Source: Dromiciops gliroides (lineage: Eukaryota > Chordata > Mammalia > Microbiotheria > Microbiotheriidae). Taken from it: a DNA stretch of 64,000 nucleotides. The stretch's first letter is position 1, and each line of letters begins with the position of its first letter. Below are positions 52,563-62,913 of the stretch, one piece after another. The notes beneath the pieces are model-generated. The model saw only the letters and a program-made list of their open reading frames with translations. It ran no database searches and had not been told where the DNA came from. The stretch lies in NCBI RefSeq assembly GCF_019393635.1, contig NC_057864.1, forward strand, positions 468,084,617 to 468,148,616, read 5' to 3'. The position numbers and the translations under genes are program-made.

Positions 52563-52870
52563 CAGGCATCGATTCAGCACTTACTATTGCCAAGCACTTT
52601 ACTAAACACCGGAGATACAAAGAAGGTCAAAAAACACCAATCTTGGCTCTTTTAGGAGCTCTCAATCTAATGGGGCAGACACCACGTAAACAACTGTGTA
52701 CAAATAGGATAGATTTAGGATAAATTGGAGCTCCTCTCAGAGGGAAGGCTCTGAGATTAAGGGAGACCAGAAGATTCTTCTTACAGAAGGTAAGATTTTA
52801 ACTGAGACTTGAAGGAAGCCAGGGGATCCAGGAGATGATGACTAAGGAGATTCATGGGGAGGGACAAGCC
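52563..52870 (-). mobile_element. L2 3' region (antisense)
   Basis: AGCACTTACTATTGCCAAGC, GGAGCTCTCAATCTAATGGG, GACTTGAAGGAAGCCAGGGG. Confidence 0.65.
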
Positions 52871-52914
52871 CTTCTTCCCATCTCCCTTTCAAGATGTCGC
52901 TGGGTTTTTGTTTT

Positions 52915-53012
52915 TTGTTTTGGGTTTTTTTTTTATCTCTCTCTCACCCTCTCTCCCTCCTTCCCTCCCTCTCTCCCTCTCTGCCTCCCTCCCTCTTTCC
53001 TTCCCTCCATCT
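52915..53012. repeat. (CTCC/CCTT)n pyrimidine tract
   Basis: TCTCTCACCCTCTCTCCCTC and similar words. Confidence 0.93.
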
Positions 53013-53329
53013 CTCCACCCCCATTCTGTGGGGGGTTGTCCCCTTGATAATGCATGTCAAGGATCCACCACTCTGTTCCATCTTTGTGTCCAAGCGACCC
53101 TGCTCAACCACAATCTCAGGTTATTATAGAAGCTGCTTTAAAGCTTTTATGGACCTAGCCTTATTTGTTCAAGAACCTATCCATCTCTTCCATTTATAAC
53201 CCCGTTGCTATGGAGCCGACCAACCTCATGATGTTGTCACCTGAAGCCAAGGATTCATGGAGTCAGTTGACAGTGGGAGGCAGGGCATTCCTAGCCTCCA
53301 GATGATTCTGACCCATCGGGGTAGAGAAC

Positions 53330-53655
53330 AGTTGGGATGATTGCCTTTGCCATCTGGATACTGTACCTTAATGACTGCAGGGCTTAATTTAGCCACCCCA
53401 CCATCCTGTTGGCTCATGGTAAGGTCGTGCTTAATGAAAACCTTCAGATCTTTTTCATAAGAACCACTGCAAAGTCAGGTTTCTCCTAACCTGTGCTTGC
53501 CTACAGAAGCACATAAGATCAAGGCCCATTAAGTTCCGTCCTGTGGGTTTTGGCCCAGGTTTCCAACTTATCAAGAACATTTGGAGTTTTCATCCTGGCA
53601 ATTCTATCAAGAATTAACCCTGTGTCCTCAGAAAATCTGATGAGTATCCCTCTCT
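53330..53655 (-). mobile_element. CR1/L3-like LINE remnant (antisense)
   Basis: GATCTTTTTCATAAGAACCA, CAGGTTTCTCCTAACCTGTG and GTGGGTTTTGGCCCAGGTTT resemble the antisense of CR1/L3 coding sequence, upstream of the part seen at 390-620. Confidence 0.5.
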
Positions 53656-53657
53656 AT

Positions 53658-53930
53658 AAGGGCAGCTAAGGGGTTCAGTGGATAGAGTGTCAAGCCTAGA
53701 GTCAGAAAGATTCATCTTCCTGAGTTCAAATCTGGCCTTAACCACTTTCTAGCTGTATGACCCTGAGCAAGTCACTTAACCCTGTTTGCCTCAGTTTCCT
53801 CATCTGTGAAATGAGCTGGAGAAAGAAATGGCAAACCCCTCCAGTATCTTTGCCAAGAAAACCCCAAAAGGGGTCACAAAGAGTTGAACACAACTGAAAT
53901 GACAGAACACACACAGTACTGACAATACAA
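53658..53930 (+). mobile_element. Class B SINE, full length
   Basis: GGGCAGCTAAGGGGTTCAGT to GTTGAACACAACTGAAATGA and an ACA-rich end. Confidence 0.92.
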
Positions 53931-54209
53931 ATAGTAGGTCCATAGTAAATGCTTGTTGAGTGATTAATATGAGTCATTTTTCTCGATTTCAGATAGCCTA
54001 GAAATTCCATAAAAACATTAAAACTTTTCTGCACTATTTATTTCTTGCTGACACTTCTGTCATTGCTATGACTGGTTCTTCAACAGGTGCTTTTCTCCTT
54101 CCCCTTTTCAGCCTTTTAGGAGAATTTAAAATGACAACAATGTGGGCATTCCCTTCACAGATGGCAGACCACCATCCTGCCAAACCTTAGGGGTGTTTTT
54201 GTGGCCTTT

Positions 54210-54300
54210 CTGATTTGGGCTGGGTTGGTCTGCTCTCAATCTGTTAGCATAGTCCCTGGCGCACAGCAGGTGCTTAATAAATGTTTATGGGTTGAATGAT
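54210..54300 (+). mobile_element. L2 3'-end fragment
   Basis: GGCGCACAGCAGGTGCTTAA, TAAATGTTTATGGGTTGAAT. Confidence 0.6.
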
Positions 54301-54492
54301 TATAGTTCTGCTGTTTCTCTCTGCATCAGTTCCAGAGTGCCTAAGGTTTCTCTGACTTCCTCACATTCATCCTTTCTCACTGTACAATTATATTCCATTA
54401 TATTCATGTCCGGACATTCTCAAATTGATGGACACCCACGTTGTTCCCAGTTCTTTGCCATGAAGAATGCTGCAATGAATATTATTTGGTAA
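54298..54492 (-). mobile_element. L1 3' fragment (antisense)
   Basis: ATTATATTCCATTATATTCA, CAAATTGATGGACACCCACG and AATGCTGCAATGAATATTAT. It starts with CTGCTGTTTCTCTCTGCATC, which recurs at 54965. Confidence 0.6.
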
Positions 54493-54494
54493 TA

Positions 54495-54995
54495 ATAGCC
54501 ATAGCTAGAAGTTATGGTTTGTAAAGAGCTTGACATGTATCACTTCTACCCTGCCTTTGTTTGTCTCTCCAGTGCTTAGCAAAGTTACCTGGCACTTAAT
54601 GAGCACTTGATAAACAGTTGACAATGATATTATCATTTGGTCCTGACAACCATCCTGTGAGTTAGGTGCTAGTGTTGTCTCTATTTAACAGATGAGGAAG
54701 GTAACTAAGGCTTAGAGAATTTAAATCATTTGCCTTGGGTCATATAGCTGATAAGTGTCGGGGGGCAGGATTTGAATTCAGGTCTTTCTCAAGTCCATTG
54801 CTTTATCTATTTTACCACCTAGCTGTGGATATATGTTGGGACCTTGTTTCTGTCTTTAACCTCATTGATTTTACATATTAATTAAATTAAATTAGCACAG
54901 TGCCTGGCAAATAGTAGGCACCTAATGAATGTTTATAACTATTGTCTATACTGGATAGACAGTTCTGCTGTTTCTCTCTGCATTAGTTCCTGGGA
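54495..54995 (-). mobile_element. L2 and MIR-type fragments
   Basis: 54540-54620 is an L2-like end (sense, GTGCTTAGCAAAGTTACCTG). 54625-54832 is MIR antisense (ACAGATGAGGAAGGTAACTA). 54885-54950 is L2-like (GCACAGTGCCTGGCAAATAG). The strand given refers to the MIR. Confidence 0.6.
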
Positions 54996-55169
54996 GCTAA
55001 CTAATTAATTGATTGGTTGATCAATCAGTTACTACTTAATTAATTGATGTACTTAATCTAATTTTATATATTAAAATTACATAAATTTAAATATTAGGAA
55101 ATTTTCATTATCTGTATTCTGGCACCATTATTGGTTGTTCATGGAATCGGTTTCGTCATTATCGTCATC

Positions 55170-55515
55170 TTCGTCATCACTAGCATTTATATAGCTCTTT
55201 AAGGTTTGCAAAACGGGGCAGCTAGATGGCGAAGTGGATAAAGCATTGGCCCTGGATTCAGGAGGACCTGAGTTCCAATCCAGCCTCAGACACTTGACTC
55301 TTACTAGCTGTGTGACCCTGGGCAAGTCACTTAACCCTCATTGCCTCTCCCCAAAAAAGGTTTGCAAAGTATTTTACATGGGTTAACTAACTCGAGGCAA
55401 CCCTGGAAGGTAGGTCCTATTATTATCCCCATATTATAGATGAGGAAACCAAGACACAGAGGACTTGCTCAGGGTCACCCAGCTAAGCATCAGAGGTGGG
55501 ATTCCTGACTCGGAG
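55170..55515 (-). mobile_element. MIR-type SINE hosting a class A SINE
   Basis: Left part AGCATTTATATAGCTCTTTA, right part GCAAAGTATTTTACATGGGT to GGCTCCAGCC. Confidence 0.75.
55213..55356 (+). mobile_element. Class A SINE with TSD
   Basis: AAGGTTTGCAAA at 55201 and 55358. Confidence 0.95.
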
Positions 55516-55519
55516 CCCT

Positions 55520-55840
55520 GGGCTCCAGCCATTGTACTCCCAAGATGCCCCTTTTGGTGAGCTTTTCATTGCCACATTCTTGTCACCATTGCCGGAAACA
55601 GAGAGAGAGAGAGGATGTGATTTGCTCAAAGCCTTCGCCTGGGGTTGCTTCCTGAGATGGGCCGATGTGGAGGGAGAAGGGACAGATGCCCGGAGGATGC
55701 CCTGGTCCTCCCACTCTGGGGGCTGAAGGTGAGGTAGCTGTAGGTGGGGCTCAAAAGAACCCTTTTCTCCCCAGCTTGGGATAAAATGACTTAGCTCTGA
55801 GGCCTGACAGCAAACACCAACAAGAGACACATCACTAGGG
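55520..55840. other. Unassigned GC-richer sequence
   Basis: A 177-codon minus-strand open frame (55483-56016) overlaps the MIR end and the candidate element downstream. It has no recognisable domain. Confidence 0.25.
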
Positions 55841-56360
55841 GAGACAGAATTGGGGAAGCATTTTTTTTTAAAGCCAAGCCTTTGGGATAACTGTGAATCT
55901 GAAACCGAGATGCAAACAGTGCCCGGCTCTATAAACACCCACTGCAGCTGCCAATTAAGAACAGCTCGCTTTGTGCCCAGCGAGGAAAGAAGGCCCCTCA
56001 CCCCCAGCCTCCACAATCATTACTTTGTACAGAAACAGCCCATATTGTTAGCACCATCTTCAAGGCCCCACCCCCCACCCCCCGTGTGTGCCCAGATCTA
56101 CATATACACGTTTTTAAAAAAATATTGGTGGAAGGACTATTAGCAAACTCATGAATTTTAATTCTGTCTGCACTTCTGGAAGGTGTTGGTTTGGCTCAGC
56201 GCTCGAAAGTGTTGACTTAGCCTGGGGTCATGTGCTAAAAATCCCACATGCTTAGGAATTTTAACGCATTTTAATTTACTTCTGTCGACCTACTGTCTTT
56301 CTCAATTCCCCCACCCCTCCACATCACAGACTTTTTACAATCGAAGCTAAATTTTAAAAC
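55840..56360. other. Candidate conserved non-coding element
   Basis: Free of repeats apart from a CCCCACCC run (56070-56083). Contains clustered AT-rich homeobox-like words (GCCAATTAAGAACAG, GCATTTTAATTTAC) and CTATAAACACC. No splice-bounded frame. Its preservation in a repeat-rich setting suggests constraint. Confidence 0.35.
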
Positions 56361-57300
56361 GTGGGTTTTCTAATTGTTCTTCCTTGCTAATTGTTCTTCT
56401 CTGGTGAGTTTTCTCTGTTTCTTACTCTGACCCCACTGGGGTATTTTCTAGCCATCTCCAAGCCCTCTGTGGAAGTGTTTGAACCAGATTCCCCCTGCCA
56501 ACTGCCTTCCCTCCCCTTCATTTTCCCCCATTGCAATATAATCTCTTAGAGAGCAGGCATTAGAGTTGTTCTGGAGCCGATTCTGACTAGAGAGCTGATT
56601 GTTAAATTTTTAGTGGGAGCATTTACTCGCTGGGAAATCAGCAGACTGTACAAATGAGGGCTCGACTTATCATTTTGCTGATAGTCTAGCCTTCAGGAAG
56701 TGATGAAGAAGATGTTAATATTGTAGATCAAGCTTAAAAGTGTGTCATCCTTCCTATAGTTCTGCATTTACCAGCTCACCACTGGTAGGTACCATCTTAG
56801 TTTCCTGTATTTGTATCTTCAGTGCATAGCACAGTGCCCAGGATGTAGTAATAGTATTAATACATGCTTCAACATTCATTCATTAGTTTGTTTGTTCATT
56901 GATTCATTCATTCACTGTTTTACATACCAGTGACAGAGATCTCCCTGAAAAAGTCTCGAGATGAGGATTCAAATTCTGTACTCCATAAAAATATAATAGA
57001 AAGGGCATGATTTGTTCTTTCTTTTCCTAACCAAGCAGAGGCCCAGAAATTAACTTCCTTTCTATGGAGAATTCGATGGGAATGTGGCCTCATTGACACC
57101 ACTTTGTGCCGGCGAAGGAGCGCTACCATCGTGGGGAAGTCATTGACACTTTAGGGGGGTCAGTGGAGTCAACGACTCACTTCATGGAAAGCTAACACCA
57201 GTGGTCCGAGTCGTCTGTTAGTGATAAATGGCGTTCAGTCGTGGTTTCCGTGCCATTGTCATTAGTGACCAAGAAAGGATGTGAAACATTCCCTAGGATA
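56360..57300. other. Largely non-repetitive sequence
   Basis: An L2-like end near 56800-56870 (CAGTGCATAGCACAGTGCCC) and a short TTCA tract (56875-56915) are the only repeats seen. Confidence 0.3.
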
Positions 57301-57360
57301 TTTTAAAACCAGAGAGATTTGCATCTACCTGCAAAGCTTTACTGCTCTCCCTTTTTTCTT

Positions 57361-57541
57361 TTTTTTGGTTTTTTTGTTTTGTTTGGTTTTGGTTTTGGTT
57401 TTTTTTTGCGGGGCAATGGGGTTAAGTGATTTGTCCAGGGTCACACAGCTGGTAAGTGTCAAGTGTCTGAGGCCAGATTCGAACTCAGGTACTCCTGAAT
57501 CCAGGGCCGGTGCTTTATCCACTTCACCACCTAGCCACCCC
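57361..57541 (-). mobile_element. Class A SINE with TSD
   Basis: CTCTCCCTTTTTTC-type target on both sides. A long T/G tail (57358-57408). Confidence 0.92.
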
Positions 57542-57559
57542 TCCCTTTTTTCCTTTAAA

Positions 57560-57702
57560 CCTGTGTTGATTTCTTTTGTTTTTGTCTTCATTTCCAAATA
57601 TGACCTTCCCCCATGCCCATAGAGGTATCCTCTGAAACAAAGGAAAAAAGGCAGCTCCACAAAACTAATCAAGAAATCAGCTGAATCTGACCATGATACC
57701 TT
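57560..57702 (-). mobile_element. L1 3'-end-like fragment (antisense)
   Basis: ACAAAACTAATCAAGAAATC is the recognisable motif. Confidence 0.4.
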
Positions 57703-58277
57703 TGGGATTTTGAGGTTTGCAAAGCATTTGACAAATATTGTTTCATTTGATCCTCACAACAACCCTGGGAAGGAAGTAGGTGCTATGATTATTCCCATTT
57801 TGCAGATGGAGAAACTGAAGCTGAAAGGTTAATAATAATAATAACTAACATTTATAAAGCACCTACTATGTGCCAGGAATTGTGCCAAGTGCTTTACACT
57901 TATTATCTCATTTGATCCTCACAACAACCTGGAGAGGTAAGTGCTGTTATTACTCTCTTTTTACAGATGGGGGAAACTGAAACTGAAAGGTTAATAACAA
58001 TAACCACCACAACAACAATGATAACATTTTAAAAGCGCCTACTATGGGCCAGGCTTTGGGCTAAGTGCTTTACACTTACTATCTCATTTGATCCTCACAA
58101 CAACCCTGAGAGGTGGGTGCTATCATTATACTAATTTTATAGATGAGGAAACTGAGGCAAACAGGGTTAAGTGACTTACCCAGGGTCACACAGCTAGTAA
58201 GCGTCTGAGGCTGGATTTGAACTCAGACCTACTCCAGGTCCAGTGTTCTACCCACTGAGCTACCTAGCTGCCTTTCA
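57703..58277 (-). mobile_element. MIR-type SINE with a triplicated core
   Basis: Three successive core segments begin near 57703, 57830 and 57990, each with CATTTGATCCTCACAACAAC. Only the last continues to CTACCTAGCTGCC. GAAACTGAAGCTGAAAGGTT and GAAACTGAAACTGAAAGGTT mark the first two joins, each followed by AATAA-type repeats. Confidence 0.8.
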
Positions 58278-58364
58278 GTGTTCTTCAATCATAGTCATCT
58301 CTCCACTCCTATCCTATTCCTACCTCCACACCTGCAAAGAAAGGGGGAAGATGAATTTTCTGTG

Positions 58365-58600
58365 TCTGGCACATAGTAGGCACTTAAATGCTTTTTTGGG
58401 GGGCCATTAGCATGACTTCTTAAGGTCCTTTTGTATTACAGGATTATACATTAGAGTTGGAAGGTCGCTGACAGGCCATCTAATCCGACCTCTTCATTTT
58501 CCAAATGGGAAACTGAGGCCCAGAGAAACTAACTGCCCAAGATCACAAAGGCAATGAGGGATAGAGGCCAAGTCTTTGGACGCCAAACCTACCATTAGTT
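58365..58600 (-). mobile_element. L2 and MIR-like fragments
   Basis: GGCACATAGTAGGCACTTAA at 58367. GGAAACTGAGGCCCAGAGAA at 58508. Confidence 0.5.
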
Positions 58601-58609
58601 TTTTTTTCC

Positions 58610-58990
58610 TCCACTTTTAGTCATGCAAATATATTTTGTTAACTCAGCATTACATTTTTTCCTTTTCATACACGTTTTAAAGATCAGCCCACTCAGCCTC
58701 TGTGAGTTAACATGCACTTCCTTCCTGTTCTCAGGGAAGGGCAGAGTTAACTTTGCCTCTGCCAAAATCCAGACTAAGTTTTCTAACTCCTACTTTTCCC
58801 TGGGGCCATGACTTTCCCCCTGTAATTACTTCCCTCTGTGTAATTCCTGACACTGATATTTTGTGCTTCAGAACTGAATTAAAGGGTCATCTGAAATTAT
58901 AGGCTTTTCAGGATGACATTGCAGCTCGTCTTATCAGGGCTCATGAATGTTTACAGTTCTAGGTATCATGGAAAAAAATTATATTTCTAG
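58610..58990. other. Candidate conserved non-coding element
   Basis: Contains an octamer-like TCATGCAAATAT at 58620 and AT-rich homeobox-like words (CTGTAATTAC, GAATTAAAGG). No transposon landmark. Confidence 0.3.
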
Positions 58991-59114
58991 TCTGAATGTT
59001 TCTAATGGCTCATTTCAGATTTTCTCTTCCCTGTGATCGTACTGTTGGTACTCTATCCACACTGGATTTCCCGTGGCTATTTAGATCCACAATCTCCGTA
59101 ATACACACCGAAGG

Positions 59115-59248
59115 TGTTGTTGGCAAGATAAAGATGGGATTTCTTTCGACAGGACTTCTGTAGATTTAGTTAGATTCCTGTGAATTTCAATCCCTCCCTT
59201 CTCATTTTTCCCCTCGGGGTATGTATGGACTTTGTCATGGCACTGTGG
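59115..59248. repeat. Direct repeat copy 1
   Basis: GTTGTTGGCAAGATAAAGAT begins a segment that recurs at 59664. GATTTAGTTAGATTCCTGTG and CAATCCCTCCC follow in the same order. Confidence 0.85.
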
Positions 59249-59663
59249 GAGATGTGCCCATGCACCTAACTTGAGGAACGACAATCCTTCATATGTCTCC
59301 GGGACTCTGCCTCTGACAGTCTTCCCTAAAATTAGTTAGACATCTGAATTTGAAAACTCATGCAAAAAATTACTTTCATCTTGGGCTCAGCACTAGTTAT
59401 TTTTAGCCATGATAAATTTGTTTCCAAGTATAAAACAGAACATTTTAGCCACTCCCCCCTCCCCTTTTTTCTTATTTGGCTAAGAGTTAGGAAATTTTGT
59501 TCAGTTGAGAGGTGGCTGGTTTCCCACTGAACCATGTAGGAACTTAGCAGCAATGTCAAAAATCCAAGCCGCAGAAACAAAACCTTCCTTTCAACTGGAT
59601 TACAGTGGCCTGAAGTCACAGACACAGGACACCAGAGCTTGAATAAGGGACCCCAAGACTTGG
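59249..59663. other. Interval between the direct repeats
   Basis: No repeat landmark. A 97-codon minus-strand open frame (59332-59625) has no recognisable domain. Confidence 0.3.
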
Positions 59664-59792
59664 GTTGTTGGCAAGATAAAGATGGGATTTATTTCACATA
59701 AGAGTCCTGCAGATTTAGTTAGAATCCTGTGAATGCCAATCCTTCCCCTCCCATTTTTTTCCCTAGGACCAAGGTCATGGCTGGCTCACTGT
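59664..59792. repeat. Direct repeat copy 2
   Basis: Same orientation as copy 1, about 550 bases away, roughly 80% similar by eye. Confidence 0.85.
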
Positions 59793-59974
59793 GCTCTAGG
59801 CTCAAGGATGCCTCCTTTATCCTCAGTTGCAGATAGATGGCCCTCTGTCCTATTTTTAAAGCTCTCCCAGGATTTAACTTCCACAGTCCTCACCTCGTCT
59901 GCCTTTTCTAGGCCCTTGTTAATTGCACGATCTAGAAAGTCCTCTCTAGAAAGTCTGTAGTCCAATTAAAACAA

Positions 59975-60070
59975 TGTTCATTAAAGGGCTAGAATGCCAG
60001 GGCTAGGGGTTGGAGATACATAGACAAAACAAAAGGCAGCCCTGCCCTCAAAGTGGGGGGGGGGAGATAC
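59975..60070 (-). mobile_element. L2-like fragment (antisense)
   Basis: GTTGGAGATACATAGACAAA, GCAGCCCTGCCCTCAAAGTG. Confidence 0.5.
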
Positions 60071-60074
60071 CTCA

Positions 60075-60650
60075 GGTCTAATTGACTTTTCTTCTGCAGT
60101 TTCTTAAGCCTGTCTCCTCTGGCTTAGTCTTCTCCCAGTCTATTCCAGTGTCTTTCATGGGCGCCCTGTAAAGAGGCTGATGCTTAATAATGTCCCCAAG
60201 ATTGATTTGAAACAGGAGAGTTTCTGGCAGTGAGTTACCTATAAATTGATGATTACAAAGCCAGTCCATTGTTCAAACAGAGGGAAGGTTCGGGGCCAGT
60301 AATCGCTCTCCCAAATACCTGCATGATTTCATTGTCTGTGTATGTCACCCAGAATAACATGAGTAGTCCCCAGCGGATAGGAAAATGTATTACAAAATAA
60401 ATCACGGGGACTGTGCAAAGTAAAGCAATATGGTTATAGATCTTCTCTTGTGGATTTCGGGTTGAAGAGCCCCTCAGATTAACTTTTCAGATAAAATTAT
60501 CCTGGAGGTAGCCTTTCCAGTGTTTTTGGTTTGGGTCTAGACCTATCATTTTTTTTAGTCTAGAGAACTACTTATCCGCTACTTATGCTATATATTCATT
60601 TCTTACATGTCAACATTTAGAATCTTAAAAAAAAAAGACTTTTGTATATC
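60075..60650. other. Non-repetitive sequence
   Basis: No repeat seen. CCATTGTTCAAAC at 60267 resembles SOX- and TCF-type sites. Confidence 0.3.
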
Positions 60651-60654
60651 TTTC

Positions 60655-60810
60655 TGTGTAATTAGGGTGGGGCAATTAGAGCTTTGTCCCACAGTGCTCC
60701 ATTTGGAGGATACTGAATTGAAGTTATTCAGCAAAGTGGAAGCTACGAAACGTAACCTCTAATTAATAATCATGATTAGTTAAAATAGGCAGCTACCAGA
60801 TGGAGGCCTG
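60655..60810. other. Candidate conserved enhancer-like element
   Basis: Dense homeobox-like words: GTGTAATTAGG, GCAATTAGAG, CTCTAATTAATAATC, GATTAGTTAAAA. Non-coding and repeat-free. Confidence 0.35.
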
Positions 60811-60929
60811 ATGGTCCAGCTCTTATTCCATCCTGCTCTGTTCTCAGGGTCTCCGTCTCCTCTCCTCCAGCCCTCAAGGATGGTGCCTAATTGGGGAGGG
60901 GGGAGATTTTTTTAATTGTGATTTTGTGT

Positions 60930-61020
60930 GTGAAAGAAATTTGTATTTGCATCTTTAGCACTTAGTAAGGTGACTGACACGTAGTAAGAACTTAATAAAT
61001 GCTTTTCATTCTTTTCATTC
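60930..61020 (+). mobile_element. L2 3'-end fragment
   Basis: TTTGCATCTTTAGCACTTAG, GTAGTAAGAACTTAATAAAT. Confidence 0.55.
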
Positions 61021-61107
61021 ATCCACATTCTAGAATCAGGGGTAGGGGAGGGAGTTTGGGGGGAGACCTCAGAGGCTATCTAGTCCCTAGGAGGTTGTGT
61101 AACTAAA

Positions 61108-61161
61108 TCTGGGGATTTCTCAGGTGAAAATGGATCATGAGTGGAAAAAGTTTAAAAAGCC
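61108..61161. mobile_element. Fragment of the hAT-like MITE family
   Basis: GGATTTCTCAGGTGAAAA and ATCATGAGTGGAAAAAGTTT match the right part of the element at 11671-11837. TAAAAAGCCCTGGTCTAG follows. Confidence 0.5.
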
Positions 61162-61388
61162 CTGGTCTAGCCCAACACAAATCAGTATTTTTGAGGAAAT
61201 GTTTATTTGCTCTCCACTGACATACTAAGCAATAAGATCAAGAGCCCCTTCAACAACCATGATGCAATGGGGCTTTGTTTGGCCACATTCTTGACTTCCA
61301 ATTAGAGAACTCCAGTTGAGAACTCTGCTGAAATTAGAGAAGCTCCAGGTAGAAACTGTTAGCATCTAGTCTCCTCAGAATCAATTTA

Positions 61389-61545
61389 GGGTGGCAACTT
61401 TTTTTTTTTGGTAGGGCAATGAGGGTCAAGTGACTTGCCCAGGGTCACACAGCTAGCAAGTGTCAAGTGTCCAAGGCTGGATTTGAACTCAGGTCCTCCT
61501 GAATCCAAGGCCAATGCTTTATCCACTGCGCCACCCAGCTGCCCC
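61389..61545 (-). mobile_element. Class A SINE with TSD
   Basis: CCTCAGAATCAATTT (61373) and CCTCAGAATCGATTT (61546), with 11 extra bases before the T-tract. Confidence 0.93.
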
Positions 61546-61559
61546 CTCAGAATCGATTT

Positions 61560-61700
61560 CACAAACATTTATTACTCACTTGCTGTATACAATGCACCAG
61601 GAATACCCCCCCCCAAGAAATCCCATAAACATCCCCTTCCTTCAAGGAGCTTATCTGGGGGATGTTATAAGGAAGGAAGTAACAGCAACGAGGTTTCAAC
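61560..61700 (-). mobile_element. L2 3'-end fragment (antisense)
   Basis: CAAACATTTATTACTCACTT, CTTCCTTCAAGGAGCTTATC. Confidence 0.6.
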
Positions 61701-61918
61701 CTTGGGATTTGGTGGGATAGGAAAAGCGTGCAGTTTAAGAGAAAGTTTATAGCCTCTAAAAGAGCTTAATGGATGGATTAAGCACGGAGGGAGCTGGCTG
61801 TCTCTCTTTCAAGAGGTTAGAAGGCGGCCACAGGGAAGGGGGGCCCTCTCTTACGTGGATGCTTTTGTTCCCAAAGGTCTTTGGATAAACTAATGGGAGC
61901 TTTAAAGGGAGAACTGGG

Positions 61919-62040
61919 GGGCAGCTAGGTGGTGCAGTGGATAAAACACTCATCCTGGATTAACTCACTGAGTTTACATAATAGCTGTGTGACCCTGGGC
62001 AAGTCACTTAACCCTCATTGCCCTGCCAAAAAAAAAAAAA
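61919..62040 (+). mobile_element. Class A SINE with internal deletion, with TSD
   Basis: GGAGAACTG on both sides. The middle between CATCCTGGATT and TAGCTGTGTGACC is shortened and rearranged. Confidence 0.92.
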
Positions 62041-62044
62041 GGAG

Positions 62045-62325
62045 AACTGATCCAGTTTGCAAGTCTTCTTCTGCAGTAACATTGCCCCTCCCCAAGGAAG
62101 GTGTAAAAAGAGGGTGTAATTAAGACTGTGAATCTGCTAACTCTATAAAAAATGGATTCCAGGTTAATGAAGAGATCTGGCAATGGGGAGGCTTTGGACA
62201 CAGAGCCAAACTAAATGTGCCTTTAATGTGTTCATTATTGGTTTTAGAAAAAAATTTTTATCACTCTTTTTTAACTGACCCACAGGACTGGGCCTTGGTA
62301 GATCGGGCCTTGGTAGATCCAGCCT
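62045..62325. other. Unassigned sequence
   Basis: Contains a short tandem GGGCCTTGGTAGATC (62290-62317). Confidence 0.3.
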
Positions 62326-62515
62326 TGCCACTGATTAGCTCTGTGAACATGGCTAAGCTGCCTCCCCTCTCTGAGCCTCAGTTTCCCCATCTGTAAAATG
62401 GAAATGAGCTTACTTGTAATTAACTACCTGAAGGTGCCTTCGAAGGGAGGCAAGATAATGTATTTAAAACTTTTCGAAAAACAAAGTGACATAAAAATAT
62501 CAGCTCCTATTACTC
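62325..62515 (+). mobile_element. MIR-type SINE
   Basis: TTGCCACTGATTAGCTCTGT, GCCTCAGTTTCCCCATCTGT. Confidence 0.7.
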
Positions 62516-62819
62516 AGAGCGGTTTTTCTCAGAGTTTTCAATAAATTCCGATGGAAATGGCCCCTGGGGCAAGTTGCCCTCCTGCTATTATTCTTTTATA
62601 CTTAATGTTCTGTAGACTGGGGTGCAGGTGCTCCGGCTTACTGCTGTTCATGATTGAATTTAAGTGTTGAGGTGTGGGCTCCCTAATCAAAGTGTCGTCC
62701 TAACAATCGCATCGACAGACACTGTGATAGGGATCAGAAGTGCTCTGTACTGTTCCCCCGTGGTTTTCATCTCTTTTACTAGGTTGTGCTTCTGGAGTTT
62801 ATGCTCTCTAAACAGTCTT

Positions 62820-62913
62820 GTTTGTTTGTTTTGTTTTTAATAAAATAAAAAGATTTATTAAGAGAGAGAAATATATGGCTGGGGGCGGGGACAGAACACG
62901 ATGAAAAACTTCC
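62820..62913 (-). pseudogene. Short retrocopy of an unknown transcript 3' end
   Basis: On the minus strand the 94-base insert ends with AATAAA (62854-62859), then about 15 bases, then an A-rich tail (62820-62838). A perfect 12-base duplication CTAAACAGTCTT flanks it (62808-62819 and 62914-62925). These are the marks of L1-mediated retroposition of a severely 5'-truncated, polyadenylated RNA. Its body (CTGTCCCCGCCCCCAGCC, TATATTTCTCTCTC) is unlike any SINE here. The source could be a gene or an LTR transcript. Confidence 0.75.

Noticed and set aside
55483..56016. 177-codon minus-strand frame
   Set aside because: It crosses from a MIR remnant into a candidate non-coding element and has no recognisable domain, so a single gene is unlikely. 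It is noted only because of its length.
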